A stretch of 64,000 nucleotides of DNA from Echinicola marina. GTDB taxonomy: Bacteria; Bacteroidota; Bacteroidia; Cytophagales; Cyclobacteriaceae. Made by a program: the position numbers and the translations under genes. Positions within the stretch are counted from its first letter, which is position 1. Each line of letters starts with the position of its first letter. Positions 18,801 to 27,232 of the stretch are shown here, in pieces. The notes under the pieces are model-generated. The model had not been told where the DNA came from, did no database searches, and was given only the letters and a program-made list of their open reading frames with translations. The stretch is taken from positions 4,771,501 to 4,835,500 of the forward strand of contig NZ_CP080025.1 in NCBI RefSeq assembly GCF_020463795.1. The letters are read 5' to 3'.

Positions 18801-18966
18801 GAGCATCTGCACCTGTATAATTCGCTGATACTGACACTACCGGCGGGGTAATATCAGGGTACTGTGTCACCGGTAAATTCACGATGGCTATGGCTCCTAC
18901 TAGCAAAATGACTATAGAGATCACCATCGCCATCACCGGGCGCTTAATAAAAACTTCTGATATCAT
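15808..18966 (-). CDS. RND efflux pump inner membrane transporter (AcrB/HAE1 type)
   Basis: A 1052-residue proton-driven RND pump of the drug-exporting HAE1 branch. It has 12 predicted membrane segments in the 1+5+1+5 pattern and two large periplasmic loops. The N-terminus FIKRPVMAMVISIVILLVGA, the proton-relay aspartates in IGIVVDDAIVVVEA and the repeat-like GLAAKNAILIVEFAKE are all present. The hydrophobic-compound export role is inferred from family and from the linked TetR regulator; the substrates are unknown. It is the last gene of the operon, 21 bases after the adaptor gene. Confidence 0.95.
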   Translation of the reverse strand: MISEVFIKRPVMAMVISIVILLVGAIAIVNLPVTQYPDITPPVVSVSANYTGADAQTVEQTVATPIETQINGTPGMAYISSNNTSTGQMNMNVTFDVGTDIDIATLDVQNRVSIAEPTLPEAVKRLGVVVRKRNPSIMMVISMYSPNGTHDTKFLSNYTNIFIKDALLRVKGVGDINAIGQDFSMRVWLKPDKLAQYNISSKEVSAAIQEQNLQVAAGTVGGMPQVDSQTFEYPITVNGKLERKEDFEDIVVRTNPEDGTLVYLKDIARIEFGEFNYGRFSLVNGKPAAILLVYQAPGSNAIDTAEGIYKALDEMKASFPADMDYVVPFESVSVVQVSIDEVLHTLVEALILVIVVVFLFLQNWRATLIPILAIPVSIVGTFVFFIPLGFTVNTLTMFGFVLAIGIVVDDAIVVVEAAQHYLDSQRISAKEATMKAMKDITAPVIAIALILAAVFIPVGFIPGIVGRMYQQFAITIAISVLLSAFVALTLTPALCSLLLKPSEINRESKGLNRFFYKFNTWFEKVTSSYGSGVKKSIKATPLVLILLACLYAGTFGLFQSKPTGFLPTEDEGRLFVSLELPESSSTSRTRAIMDQMSEMITSTDGIRNVTGIGGLNAINFSFKSNSGTFFIQMDPWEERKDPSKQLFGLIGQLNQKFSAIKEANIVVVPPPAIPGLGQTGGFSFMLEQRAGGDVKEFEQVLGQFLAAANQRPEIAMAYSFFTAKTPGYHVTVDREKAKKLGVAVSDVFSTMSTYMGSSYINDFTRYGRNFRVVAQADTTYRMDIEDLEQYYVMNGKGESVPLGALVDYEVVENASVISHYNLFRSTEVNGNAAVGYSSGQALAALEEVAAEVLPAGYGYDFSGLSREELSSGNTTILIFALSIILVSLLLAALYESWSVPFSILLALPLGAFGAILALTFLPKLDNNVYAQIGLVTLIGLAAKNAILIVEFAKERVDAGMPLLAATIEAVKLRLRPIVMTSLAFILGVVPLALSNGAGAVARQTIGWTVIGGMLAATFLAIFVVPVLYVVITKIAYGKKNLAALEKGEALKG

Positions 18967-18987
18967 AAAATTTTCTGCTTTGAGCGA

Positions 18988-20133
18988 TTAATTGCTTACT
19001 TGGGCTGCTGCTGATTCTGTTCTCACTTTTGCACCTTCACGAAGCTTTTGTATTCCTTCCACCACGATTTGTTGTCCAGGTTTTACCCCATTTCTAACTA
19101 CTATATCAGTCCCGAACTTGGTTCCCAAAGCAACATTCTGTTGATGAACTGTATTTTCCTCGTCAATGACATACACAAAATATTCGCCCATTTGCTCGGT
19201 AACTGCTTTAAATGGAATGGTAACCTGCTCTCCTATATCTTGGTTGAGCACTTGGAGATTGACCGTCATACCAGCAATCAACTCTTTTTCTGGATTTGGA
19301 AATTCTACTCTTAAATTAATCGTACCGGACTGTCTTCCTACAGCCCTGTCCATGGTCGTCAACTTCCCTGGATAGGAATAAACATCGTTCTTGTCAAACT
19401 TAATGGTAAAAGTGGAATCGGCTAGATTTTCATCTTTGAGCATTTTGCTGAATCTTCTGATATCCTTTTCATTGATCACAAAATCAACCAAAACAGGATC
19501 ATCGGAAGATAGTGAATTCAACAAAGTTTGTCCTGGACTAACCTGAGCTCCCAGCCGAACCTGGGAAATTCCTATGGTACCTGAAAAAGGAGCCCTGATG
19601 ACAGAATAATTATAGTCTGTTTCTGCACTCTTCACTTGCGCTTCTGCAGAAGCCACCTGTGATTCCGCTGTCAAAATATCTGTTTTGGCATAATCCAATT
19701 GTTGCTTAGCAATAGCCTCTTTTTGGTCCAATATTTCATATCGCGCCAAATCCTTTTTGACACGCTCAAGATTGGCCTGGGCACTTTTTAAATTGGCCTT
19801 GGCCTGCTCATAGGCTGCCTGGTACTTACTTCTATCTATCTCATATAATGCTTGCCCCTTACTTACTTGCTGACCGTCTTCCACAAAAATCTTCGTAATA
19901 TACCCACTGACCTGAGGCCTGATTTGAATTTCATTCAAAGGCACTACTGTACCAGGGTATTGATCCAGGCCAGTCACATGCTCACTTTTCACTTTTGTGG
20001 CCTTAACGGCGACGGCCGATGGTTGATTAGACTGGGTAGTAGCCTCCGTTCCGCAAGAGCTTATTGCCCCTACCATACCGGCACTAAAAATTATCCATAA
20101 GAACTGTTTCATTTCCCGCTTAATTATTGTCAT
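18988..20133 (-). CDS. RND efflux periplasmic adaptor lipoprotein (AcrA/MexA type)
   Basis: A 381-residue membrane fusion protein. A lipoprotein signal ends in ISSCG, followed by the N-terminal half-lipoyl segment VRPQVSGYI-like (IQIRPQVSGYITKIFVEDGQ), a long coiled coil at about residues 105-175, the second lipoyl half (YSVIRAPFSGTIGI) and beta-barrel and membrane-proximal domains. It links the inner membrane pump to the outer membrane channel. ATG 20112 is an alternative start that keeps the same signal peptide. It lies 4 bases after the channel gene. Confidence 0.93.
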   Translation of the reverse strand: MTIIKREMKQFLWIIFSAGMVGAISSCGTEATTQSNQPSAVAVKATKVKSEHVTGLDQYPGTVVPLNEIQIRPQVSGYITKIFVEDGQQVSKGQALYEIDRSKYQAAYEQAKANLKSAQANLERVKKDLARYEILDQKEAIAKQQLDYAKTDILTAESQVASAEAQVKSAETDYNYSVIRAPFSGTIGISQVRLGAQVSPGQTLLNSLSSDDPVLVDFVINEKDIRRFSKMLKDENLADSTFTIKFDKNDVYSYPGKLTTMDRAVGRQSGTINLRVEFPNPEKELIAGMTVNLQVLNQDIGEQVTIPFKAVTEQMGEYFVYVIDEENTVHQQNVALGTKFGTDIVVRNGVKPGQQIVVEGIQKLREGAKVRTESAAAQVSN

Positions 20134-20137
20134 TGTT

Positions 20138-21469
20138 TTATATCTCTATGTTTCCTAATGCCCTGTCAAGGTCGATTTTACTTGACAGTAAATTGAACAT
20201 GGCGTTATAATGGTTAAGTTGTGCCGTTCTGAGTTCTGTTTCAGCCACTATCAAATCCACATAAGCCTTTATTCCTTCATCATATTGTAATTTGATGATA
20301 TCGTATACTTCCTCCGCCAAATCCATATTTGATTTGATGGTTCTCCATTCATACAAATCACTTTTGTATTGTGCCAAAGCAGTTTGATATTCAGTATTAA
20401 TCTGCTTTTCCAAGTCATTCTTAGCCACATTGATTTTCTCCTGTTGCAGCTCTGCAATGCGGATTTCCTGATGTCGTTTCCCCCCTTGAAAAATTGGAAA
20501 AGCCAAGGTCAATCCCAAAGATGATTTGGGATAATTCTGACCATACAAATCCGAAAATGAATTATTAAAATACAACCAGTTATAATTATAATTGGCTGAA
20601 ATATTGGGTAGGTAAGCCCATTTTTGGTAGCCTGTATTCAATTGTGCAAGATTGGCTTCCGTTTGGAGTTGCCTGTATTCAATTCTGTTCTCAGGTCTCA
20701 AGCTCCTGCTGGTGTCGGCTAGCGCCACGCTTTCCATATGGGCATAATCATAACGCAAGGCAATGTCCTCGTCCGTAGGATACCCCATCAATTGTTTAAG
20801 GTATGCCTTTTTGGCACTGACACTTTCTTTTACCCTACGTTGATCACTTTTAATATTGGAAAGTGTGATTGCGGCCCGCTGATAATCGGTCTTATCCACT
20901 AAGCCAGATTCAAATCTACTTTTTGCATCATGATACTGTTTTTCCTGTCTCAGAAGATTTTCATCAAGTATCTTGAGCTGCTCAAAAGACAATAAAATAT
21001 CATAGTATGCTTTACTCACATCGACTACAGTGGCTATTTCAATATTTTCAATATTTTGTTCGTACTGTTTCTTGATGTGCTTAGAAGTTCTTCCCGCAAA
21101 TATTTGATCCCTGTTTAGAATCTGCTGATCAACCTGAAGTAATATTCCGGAATTATACTTTTGCCCAAAAGTAATCACTTCCCCGCCTATTGGTTGTTGC
21201 TGCAATTTAATATTATCATTGAGAGAAGCATTCGCAGAAACCTGAGGATACCAACCGGACAAACTTGATTTGATTTCACGATCGCCTATTTTTTCATCCA
21301 AAATCGCCTGTTGCATCCCCGGCCCATTGTCCAAGGCATACTGAATGCACTGCTCCAGCGTAAGAGCCGCTTGGCTAGTCTTGCCCACCACGTCTTGCGC
21401 TGAGCTGACATTCGGAAATAATAAAGCTCCTGCAACTAAATACAGAAGTAGGTATTTACTCATCCTCAT
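20138..21469 (-). CDS. TolC-family outer membrane efflux channel
   Basis: A 443-residue outer membrane factor. The signal peptide (SKYLLLYLVAGALLFPNVSSAQ) precedes two OEP repeats rich in coiled-coil helices, with LTLEQCIQYALDNGPGMQQA opening the first and a second opening near FSDLYGQNYPKSSLGLTLAFP. The frame is open upstream to 21559 but the signal peptide fixes the start at ATG 21469 or 21463. It is the outer channel of the tripartite pump encoded just downstream. Confidence 0.93.
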   Translation of the reverse strand: MRMSKYLLLYLVAGALLFPNVSSAQDVVGKTSQAALTLEQCIQYALDNGPGMQQAILDEKIGDREIKSSLSGWYPQVSANASLNDNIKLQQQPIGGEVITFGQKYNSGILLQVDQQILNRDQIFAGRTSKHIKKQYEQNIENIEIATVVDVSKAYYDILLSFEQLKILDENLLRQEKQYHDAKSRFESGLVDKTDYQRAAITLSNIKSDQRRVKESVSAKKAYLKQLMGYPTDEDIALRYDYAHMESVALADTSRSLRPENRIEYRQLQTEANLAQLNTGYQKWAYLPNISANYNYNWLYFNNSFSDLYGQNYPKSSLGLTLAFPIFQGGKRHQEIRIAELQQEKINVAKNDLEKQINTEYQTALAQYKSDLYEWRTIKSNMDLAEEVYDIIKLQYDEGIKAYVDLIVAETELRTAQLNHYNAMFNLLSSKIDLDRALGNIEI

Positions 21470-21589
21470 AAAATTTATACTTAAAACACTTGATTTATCT
21501 ATTTTACTATATAGTTTTCCATCCTGGATCACTGGATCAAGACATTTACTATCCTTCAAAATTTTTGGATTATTTTGGATCTTAAAATA

Positions 21590-22162
21590 TCAGCCTTGGA
21601 ACTTGATTCCATCCCAGACCACTTCGGCGATCTCCCCTAGGTCAAGTTGGTCACGATGCACTTTTTTACTTTGGTTAAGGCTTACTTTAACCGAGCTGAC
21701 CACACTTCCATGAACCAGAATAGCCAAAATGGCTGGCTTGACACCTGATCTCAATACACCAGTATTAATTCCCTCTGAAAAAAAATCATGCAACCAATCA
21801 TGCCATTTATTCTTGCCCATTTGAACCTCCTCAGAATTATAAGGTGAATTCATAAACTGCTCTATAAAACCATGAATGGATTTTTCCTGCAAATAAAAGC
21901 TTTTCAAATTGTGCCAAAAGTCCATAAATCGAGATTTAAAATCCTTATTAGGATCATCACCCCGTACTGCTAAGTCAACCAATTTTTGATTTACATAATG
22001 ATATAATTCTAAAATAAGATCATCCTTATTTTCAAAATGATGATAAATCGTTCCCGCTGCTACATTTGAGTTTTTGGCCACCATGCTCATGGGGCAGCCA
22101 TGAAAACCATGGTCTTTAATCAAATCAAGGGTAGCCGCTAATATTTGTTCTTTCTTACTCAT
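21590..22162 (-). CDS. TetR/AcrR-family transcriptional regulator
   Basis: A 190-residue regulator with an N-terminal TetR helix-turn-helix (KKEQILAATLDLIKDHGFHG, then NVAAGTIYHHFENKDDLILELY) and an all-helical ligand domain. ATG 22162 gives the normal short N-terminus. It is the first gene of the tetR-tolC-acrA-acrB unit on one strand, with a palindrome 22 bases upstream, so it probably represses its own operon and responds to a pump substrate. The order of regulator and pump is seen; the regulation is inferred. Confidence 0.9.
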   Translation of the reverse strand: MSKKEQILAATLDLIKDHGFHGCPMSMVAKNSNVAAGTIYHHFENKDDLILELYHYVNQKLVDLAVRGDDPNKDFKSRFMDFWHNLKSFYLQEKSIHGFIEQFMNSPYNSEEVQMGKNKWHDWLHDFFSEGINTGVLRSGVKPAILAILVHGSVVSSVKVSLNQSKKVHRDQLDLGEIAEVVWDGIKFQG

Positions 22163-22482
22163 CAAATCTTTTCTCCATAAAACCGAATGAACATTCAATC
22201 AACAAAAAGAGAAATTAGTTCCATGATATTTAAATTTTAGAAACACAAATTGACAAAAGAAGCTTAAATCACTGAATTACAAGAACAAAAAATGATCTTT
22301 TCACTGGAAAACCAACCATTTTATCCACCTCAACCCTACCTTAAACTAACTTAAATGAATACTCCACTCTCTATCTCTACATCCTTGAATATTCAGTTCA
22401 TTAAAAAGCAGGATTCAGGATAAAAGGTTCCAGCTGCACACAACCTTTTTGATAATCATCTCATTACCAACACCCTGTATTA
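22163..22482. other. Intergenic region upstream of efflux operon
   Basis: No gene is seen in these 320 bases. They contain the candidate TetR operator near the left end and otherwise AT-rich sequence. Confidence 0.5.
22185..22196. promoter_or_regulatory. Candidate TetR-family operator
   Basis: GAATGAACATTC is a palindrome with 5-bp arms GAATG/CATTC around AA, 22 bases before the tetR start. Operators built from GAATG...CATTC half-sites are common for TetR-family repressors. Confidence 0.5.
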
Positions 22483-23163
22483 TTAGTTATTTTTACCTTC
22501 AAAAAATGGCACCAAATCAGTCAAAATCTTCACCGTCATATCTGGTTCTACTCCCCAAGGGTCCATCACAATATCCGGTGATCGCTGCACCCAAACCACC
22601 TTAAGTCCAACATTTTTTGCTCCGATGATATCAAAGGAATTTCCTGAAATAAACCAGGTAAATTGATGGCCTGTATGATTATACCTCAAAAAATTCTCAT
22701 AAACCTCCGGATCCGGCTTAAAAGTCTTCGTCCCCTGAACACTATAAATATTTTCAAACTGGGAAGCCAAGCCTGCTTGGGCCAGCAAAGTCCTTACCTC
22801 ATCTTGCGGCCCATTGGAGAAAGCAAACAAGCGAAACCCTAATTTTTTTAAGGCCTTTAGCGCTGCAAGGGCTTCAGGATAAGCAGGCAATGCCTTGCTA
22901 TATTCCATTATTTCTGCTTTTTCCCCATCTTTTATATTTAATTTATGATACAGACAAGCATATTCCAAGGCCTGTTCAGAACAAACCGTAAAATCTACAT
23001 CTTCTTCCATAAGCCTATGTCGAAAAGCATATTCACGCTGCTTGTATTTCCATGTCTCTAAAACTTCAGCAGCTTGTCTCCCCATAAATTTCTCCAATGA
23101 ATTGATCACATTAGAAGCATCAACCAAGGTTCCATGTACATCAAAGGCAAGTGAAATACGCAT
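22483..23163 (-). CDS. HAD-superfamily hydrolase, haloacid dehalogenase type II-like
   Basis: A 226-residue protein that aligns with L-2-haloacid dehalogenase with a constant offset of two residues. Nucleophile Asp8, Thr12, Ser116 and Asn117 (SNG), Lys149, Tyr155, Ser173, Asn175 and Asp178 are all kept. Two active-site positions differ: the halide-binding Arg (41 in the Pseudomonas enzyme) is Lys39, and the Tyr after the nucleophile motif is His10 (FDVHGT instead of FDLYGT). It is therefore a HAD hydrolase of the type II dehalogenase family, but dehalogenase activity is uncertain. It stands alone, with no partner gene. Confidence 0.85.
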   Translation of the reverse strand: MRISLAFDVHGTLVDASNVINSLEKFMGRQAAEVLETWKYKQREYAFRHRLMEEDVDFTVCSEQALEYACLYHKLNIKDGEKAEIMEYSKALPAYPEALAALKALKKLGFRLFAFSNGPQDEVRTLLAQAGLASQFENIYSVQGTKTFKPDPEVYENFLRYNHTGHQFTWFISGNSFDIIGAKNVGLKVVWVQRSPDIVMDPWGVEPDMTVKILTDLVPFFEGKNN

Positions 23164-23429
23164 ATTAAGGCTATTTTATCGGCTATCAACAATAAGATCA
23201 CCACACCAAACAGCAGATTGAAAAACTTTCTCTGCCATTCAAAATATCGGTGAATGACCGCTCATGAATTTACGATTTTAAAAAGGATAATAAAATGTAA
23301 GCCCCAATTATAATCAGGAAAAATCAAGCTGTAAAAATATAAAACAGGTCTCCTTCCTTAATACAAGACAAGGAATGGAAATTTAAAAACGCACTATAAT
23401 TCTCAATTGAAAATAGATTACTGCAACAA

Positions 23430-23687
23430 CTAGGCGTCCACAGTAGAGAAGTCTGATCTAAAATTGGTATAATCTATACTTTTAACCATTTTGACCAAAA
23501 TATCAGCAAGCTCTTGCTTACAAACCGAAACACCAAAATCAAACCCTTCTTCTTCAATAAACTTAATTCTTCTATCATCGAACAACCGGGACAACACAAC
23601 CTTTTTTGTTGCCCTTACCAGAACATGGTCTCCATCTGAAGGACAGTTCACTATTGAGAGAAATCCATTTGTAGATGAAATTAGCAT
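23430..23687 (-). CDS. Small conserved hypothetical protein, 85 aa
   Basis: A short soluble protein. The start (NGFLSIV, then DHVLVRATKK) and the end (QELADILVKMVKSIDYTNFR) match a widespread family of uncharacterised small proteins whose members read GFLSIVxH...LLVRAR at the start and xIDYxNFK at the end. Function is unknown. Having both ends of the family pattern in one frame is the main reason to accept it as a real gene. It stands alone in a gene-poor stretch. Confidence 0.7.
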   Translation of the reverse strand: MLISSTNGFLSIVNCPSDGDHVLVRATKKVVLSRLFDDRRIKFIEEEGFDFGVSVCKQELADILVKMVKSIDYTNFRSDFSTVDA

Positions 23688-24115
23688 ATACTATAATTTT
23701 AATGATTTTTTATTGCAATATACAGACACAAACAATTCCTTAAAAAGGCCCTTTAGCTGACCACTCTATTTCAAGACCGGATCATTTCTGATTTACAGGT
23801 TGGCAGCAAAACACAGTTGAAAATTTAACGTCATAATTAGAATAAAGCAGCCGAAGTGCATTAATTCATCTAAAAGTAGAAAGAGTATTTTACAAAAACA
23901 ATGACGAAAACCATCGGTACCTTTCTTTTTATCAACAACTTATCAACATATTTGCTCAGCTTCTAACCCTCATAAAAGATATTTTTGAATAAAAAATACC
24001 ATAATTAGGGTATTTTTCTACCAGCTTTAAAATTCCATTTTTTGAACAAATTATTATATGTGTATCGGTACCTTTTCACGTATCCTCTAATAAACAAAAT
24101 ATCCAGCGAAATCTA

Positions 24116-24300
24116 TTATTTGACCTTTGGAGCATTCAGTTTTGGAACGATTGAGAAGATCGTTAAGAAAATGAGCTAGCTCGCACCGTGGAGTTCCATG
24201 CGTAAAGAAAACAGTCAGTGACTGTTTTTAGCGAGTAGCCAGCTTACAGGTCAGGCCCTCACGTTTACATGGGGCTACCTGCAGCAAAGCAGACACACAT
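24116..24300 (+). other. Possible structured RNA or mobile-element remnant
   Basis: Several short inverted repeats follow each other: AACGAT/ATCGTT at 24146-24164, GAGCTAGCTC at 24173-24182, a TGGA/TCCA hairpin near 24190, AAAACAGTCA/TGACTGTTTT around G24218, and a GCCC...GGGC hairpin near 24255-24276. Base composition is clearly higher in G+C than the flanks. A TTTG at 24119 and TTTTG at 24140-24144 could be promoter boxes. No known RNA family was recognised, and strand is a guess. Confidence 0.3.
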
Positions 24301-24430
24301 CTATTATGATAAAGTTAAGTCCAGGGAAATAGTCCTATTAAAAACATCATTATTAATTTCCAGAAATGAAATAATTTGTCAAAAAAGCCCTTGCTTCCCG
24401 TCTCTCCATCACACAGCTACCAGTTTTTAC

Positions 24431-24493
24431 GGACAAAGGCGAAAAGCTGGAGGAAAACAGTCTATTTTAGCTTTGATACACACTATTTAATGC
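24431..24493. repeat. Partial copy of the MITE-like repeat (left end only)
   Basis: GGACAAAGGCGAAAAGCTGG and the following stretch to CACTATTTAATG match the left about 60 bases of the repeats at 24649 and 55011, with few differences. The similarity stops before the ACCACAGAT segment. Confidence 0.75.
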
Positions 24494-24564
24494 CGTTTAT
24501 TTATGGATCCAAATTGCAAATCTGGACCAGAAAGGGAGTTTATGAACAAAAAGAGGGCTAAACC

Positions 24565-24652
24565 CAGCTTTGCCCCAGCTTTACCCCAGCTTTGATACAG
24601 CTTTGCCCCAGCTCTGGTATTACTTTGGTATTAGTTTGGGCTAGGGTTGGAC
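24565..24652. repeat. Degenerate tandem array with 11-bp period
   Basis: Eight consecutive 11-base units beginning CAGCTTTGCCC, CAGCTTTACCC, CAGCTTTGATA, CAGCTTTGCCC, CAGCTCTGGTA and decaying to the right. CAGC recurs at exactly 24565, 24576, 24587, 24598 and 24609. The unit resembles the terminal CCCCAGCTTTT of the adjacent MITE-like element. Confidence 0.85.
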
Positions 24653-24659
24653 CAAGCCG

Positions 24660-24875
24660 AAAAGCAGGGAAAAACGGTCTATTATAGCTTTGATATGCGC
24701 TATTTATTAACCACAGATGGACAAAGATGAACACAGATATCTGTTTATTCATCCTTTTACACAATTGACTGTCTGGGCAGGTTGATTACTTCAACTACAC
24801 TTAACCTGACAAGGGTAAACAAAATTTAAGTTGAAAACTATTCACCCCCGGAAATATTGCTTGACCCCAACTTTT
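24660..24875. repeat. MITE-like interspersed repeat, copy 1
   Basis: A 216-base element that aligns over its whole length with 55022-55254. Its ends AAAAGCAGGGA and CCCCAACTTTT are decayed forms of the inverted ends AAAAGCTGGGG/CCCCAGCTTTT of copy 2. Shared inner blocks include TATTAACCACAGAT, CAATTGACTGTCT and GGCAGGTTGATTACTT. There is no coding capacity. Confidence 0.85.
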
Positions 24876-24933
24876 AGGACTGATCCGTTTTGACCAGCCG
24901 TTCTTAAAGCAAAAAGAGAATAGTAATCATTAA

Positions 24934-24962
24934 AAAGGTTCGGGAAAATTCCCCGAACCTTT
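24934..24962 (-). terminator. Terminator of the 144-aa hypothetical gene
   Basis: AAAGGTTCGGG (24934-24944) and CCCGAACCTTT (24952-24962) form an 11-bp stem. On the minus strand it is followed by a T-run, 28 bases after the stop codon. Confidence 0.85.
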
Positions 24963-24989
24963 CTCACCAAGTTTGACATATTAAAAAAA

Positions 24990-25424
24990 TCAACGAAAAG
25001 AATTTTTAATTGCATTAAGCAGTTTCAAAACAGTTTTATCCTTTATTTTATTCTCTAAATAGGAGTGATTAGCATGGTCAATTTGTACAGCAGCACTTAA
25101 TAGTCCCCATAAAGCCTCCCTGTTACATTCAGGAAAAACTTCTGAACCAAAATCAAGCTTAGCCTTTGCCGCGATCAAATCAGACACTTCAATAGCTGGG
25201 CATTCAAGCAACTTCCTCTTAATAATCTGCGCCAAATCGTAGAAATCATAATAATAATAAGCTGCCTCCGGTCTAAGTTCATTCCCTATTATTCTTTCTA
25301 CCCTATCAAACTCTTTTTGCATCATCGGAATCCAATCCAATAGCGGTATTAGATTCCTCTCGAATGTTTTCTTTCCATATGAGGGAAGAAAATTGGGATT
25401 CATTCTCCTTTGTTCTAATAGCAT
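24990..25424 (-). CDS. Hypothetical protein, 144 aa
   Basis: Not recognised. It is a soluble, mostly helical protein with a central tyrosine-rich stretch (EAAYYYYDFYDLAQIIKRK) and a C-terminal helical part ending LKLLNAIKNSFR. Its own strong terminator and clean frame suggest a real gene. The start may be Met1 (25424) or Met8 (25403, which has GGAG too close upstream to be a good ribosome site). Confidence 0.55.
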   Translation of the reverse strand: MLLEQRRMNPNFLPSYGKKTFERNLIPLLDWIPMMQKEFDRVERIIGNELRPEAAYYYYDFYDLAQIIKRKLLECPAIEVSDLIAAKAKLDFGSEVFPECNREALWGLLSAAVQIDHANHSYLENKIKDKTVLKLLNAIKNSFR

Positions 25425-25786
25425 ATCAAAAACAATTAATGAAACAAAAATTTAACCATTTGGCTCACTTTCTACGCGCTGGTTATTTTGATTTTCTATA
25501 TATCTAATGTCTGTATTTAATTTCAAACAAACAAATGTTTTTTCATTTTTTATATATTAAAACGTATTTTAAATAATGTTTTTTATACTTCAAACCATTA
25601 AAGATTTTTACAAACATACCATTATTTTTAGGGTCTCATATCGATCATGCCGCTATTCAGTCTTAAATTCTTAAACATTTATTTTTATAAATAATTTATT
25701 GTTTACGCTCTCGCAAGATGGGGAAAAGCTGGACCTTTCTGATTATATTGCATCCTTTGTAAAATTTCAAAATCACAATAAACCTT
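25425..25786. other. Divergent intergenic region
   Basis: No gene is seen in these 362 bases. The sequence is strongly A/T-rich (TTTTTCATTTTTTATATATT region) and must hold the promoters of both flanking genes. Confidence 0.4.
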
Positions 25787-26776
25787 ATGAGCTATTTACC
25801 TCATCCCGATCGATATAAAAACATGACCTATCGTCGCTGTGGAAAAAGTGGACTTAAACTACCTGCACTTTCCTTGGGGCTTTGGCATAATTTCGGCCAT
25901 GTGGATGTTTTGGAAAACTCCCGTAAAATATTGCAACTGGCCTTTGACTCAGGCATTACCCATTTTGACCTGGCCAATAATTATGGTCCGCCTCCAGGTT
26001 CTGCTGAAGAAAATTTCGGCAAAATACTTAAAGAAGATTTTACCGGTCTTAGAGATGAATTGGTCATTTCTTCAAAAGCCGGTTATTTGATGTGGGATGG
26101 TCCCTATGGCGATTGGGGATCGAAAAAATATTTGATTTCCAGTCTTGACCAAAGTCTGAAAAGAATGGGACTGGAATATGTGGATATTTTTTATCATCAC
26201 AGACCTGATCCAGAAACGCCACTGGAAGAAACCATGGGCGCACTACATCAAATCGTCCAACAAGGCAAGGCTTTATATGTGGGAATTTCCAATTATAAGG
26301 CAGATGATGCACAAAAAGCCATTAATATCCTTAGGGAAATGGGCACTCCATGCCTTATCCATCAACCTAAATACTCCATGTTTGAACGTTGGGTAGAAGG
26401 TGGTCTACTGGATGTTTTGGGACAAGAAGGTGTAGGCTGCATTCCTTTCTCTCCATTGGCACAGGGGATGCTGACCGATAAATATTTGAAAGGAATCCCT
26501 GAAGATTCCAGGGCTGCAAAAGCACACGGTTTCCTCAAAGAGGCCGATATTACTGAGACCACACTTCAAAAAATAAAGGCTTTGAACGAACTGGCCCAAG
26601 AAAGAGGGCAGAGCTTGGCACAAATGGCCCTTTCTTGGTTATTAAAAGATGATAGGGTAACTTCCGTACTTATCGGAGTCAGCAAAACCAGCCAGTTGGA
26701 AGATTCTCTGAAATGTCTGAATAGACTGGATTTTTCAAATGAAGAACTTAGTAAAATTGAGGATATCCTGAAATAA
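25787..26776 (+). CDS. Aldo/keto reductase, L-glyceraldehyde 3-phosphate reductase (YghZ) type
   Basis: A 329-residue TIM-barrel oxidoreductase. The catalytic tetrad is visible: Asp61 and Tyr66 in FDLANNYG, Lys97 in SSKAGY and His138 in YHHRPD. The N-terminus with YRRCGKSGLKLPALSLGLWHNFG and the long substrate loop GPPPGSAEENFG place it near E. coli YghZ/Gpr, an NADPH enzyme acting on L-glyceraldehyde 3-phosphate and methylglyoxal. Its physiological role here is inferred from the family. It is a single-gene unit. Confidence 0.88.
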   Translation: MSYLPHPDRYKNMTYRRCGKSGLKLPALSLGLWHNFGHVDVLENSRKILQLAFDSGITHFDLANNYGPPPGSAEENFGKILKEDFTGLRDELVISSKAGYLMWDGPYGDWGSKKYLISSLDQSLKRMGLEYVDIFYHHRPDPETPLEETMGALHQIVQQGKALYVGISNYKADDAQKAINILREMGTPCLIHQPKYSMFERWVEGGLLDVLGQEGVGCIPFSPLAQGMLTDKYLKGIPEDSRAAKAHGFLKEADITETTLQKIKALNELAQERGQSLAQMALSWLLKDDRVTSVLIGVSKTSQLEDSLKCLNRLDFSNEELSKIEDILK

Positions 26777-26839
26777 TCAGTCATCATTTATTCTAAATCC
26801 TGATTATCCGCTAATGCCAGTAACCTGAAATCCTTTGAT

Positions 26840-26867
26840 GAAGTGGTCGGAAGATTGAAGACCGAAG
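26840..26867. repeat. Heptamer array, four units
   Basis: GAAGTGG, TCGGAAG, ATTGAAG and ACCGAAG follow each other with period 7; the last three share NNNGAAG. It lies just after the aldo/keto reductase gene. Confidence 0.55.
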
Positions 26868-26945
26868 CAGTTTTTGTTTTAGTTTAAGCATTCGTTTAGA
26901 ACCTCTTTTGACCTTAACTGGTACAATTGCGGATATTCATATTCT

Positions 26946-26984
26946 AAAAAGCATCTATGAAATTACATGGATGCTTTTTTTTAA
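26946..26984 (+). terminator. Terminator upstream of the cobalamin riboswitch
   Basis: AAAAAGCATC (26946-26955) and GATGCTTTTT (26970-26979) form a stem followed by further Ts. It probably ends the aldo/keto reductase transcript and insulates the B12 operon. Confidence 0.75.
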
Positions 26985-27055
26985 TCCCTCCATTAAAATT
27001 ATACTAAAACTATTTTTTTAAGCTGATTCCTAAAAAATAACTACCTTTGCACAAG

Positions 27056-27232
27056 TTTTTGGTACCTGTCTCCTATTTCGGGGATGGGTTTAATAGGGAA
27101 TTCGGTGTAAGTCCGAAACTGTACCCGCAGCTGTAAACTTCAATGCAGCTTTTGGCATCTACAGCCACTGTCCGCCTAGGCAGACGGGAAGGCCGTCAAA
27201 AGTGAAGTAAGTCAGAAGACCTGCCAATAACT
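27056..27232 (+). promoter_or_regulatory. Cobalamin riboswitch
   Basis: The conserved parts of the adenosylcobalamin aptamer appear in order: TTGGTACC, GGTTTAATAGGGAATTCGGTG, TAAGTCCGAAACTGTACCCGC, GCCACTGT, GGGAAGGCC and the B12 box AAGTCAGAAGACCTGCC. It lies about 120 bases before btuB on the same strand. Binding of the cofactor should lower expression of btuB and the genes after it. The P1-side expression platform between 27232 and 27349 contains GCTTTCGGGTGAAAAGC, a short hairpin candidate. Confidence 0.95.

Larger units (their letters stand above)
23688..24989. other. 1.3-kb non-coding region
   Basis: No convincing gene is seen. From left to right it holds two copies of the word ATCGGTACCTTT (23912-23923 and 24064-24075), a GC-richer hairpin cluster, a partial repeat copy, an 11-bp-period array, a MITE-like repeat and a terminator. 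It is the longest gene-free stretch of the window. Confidence 0.7.
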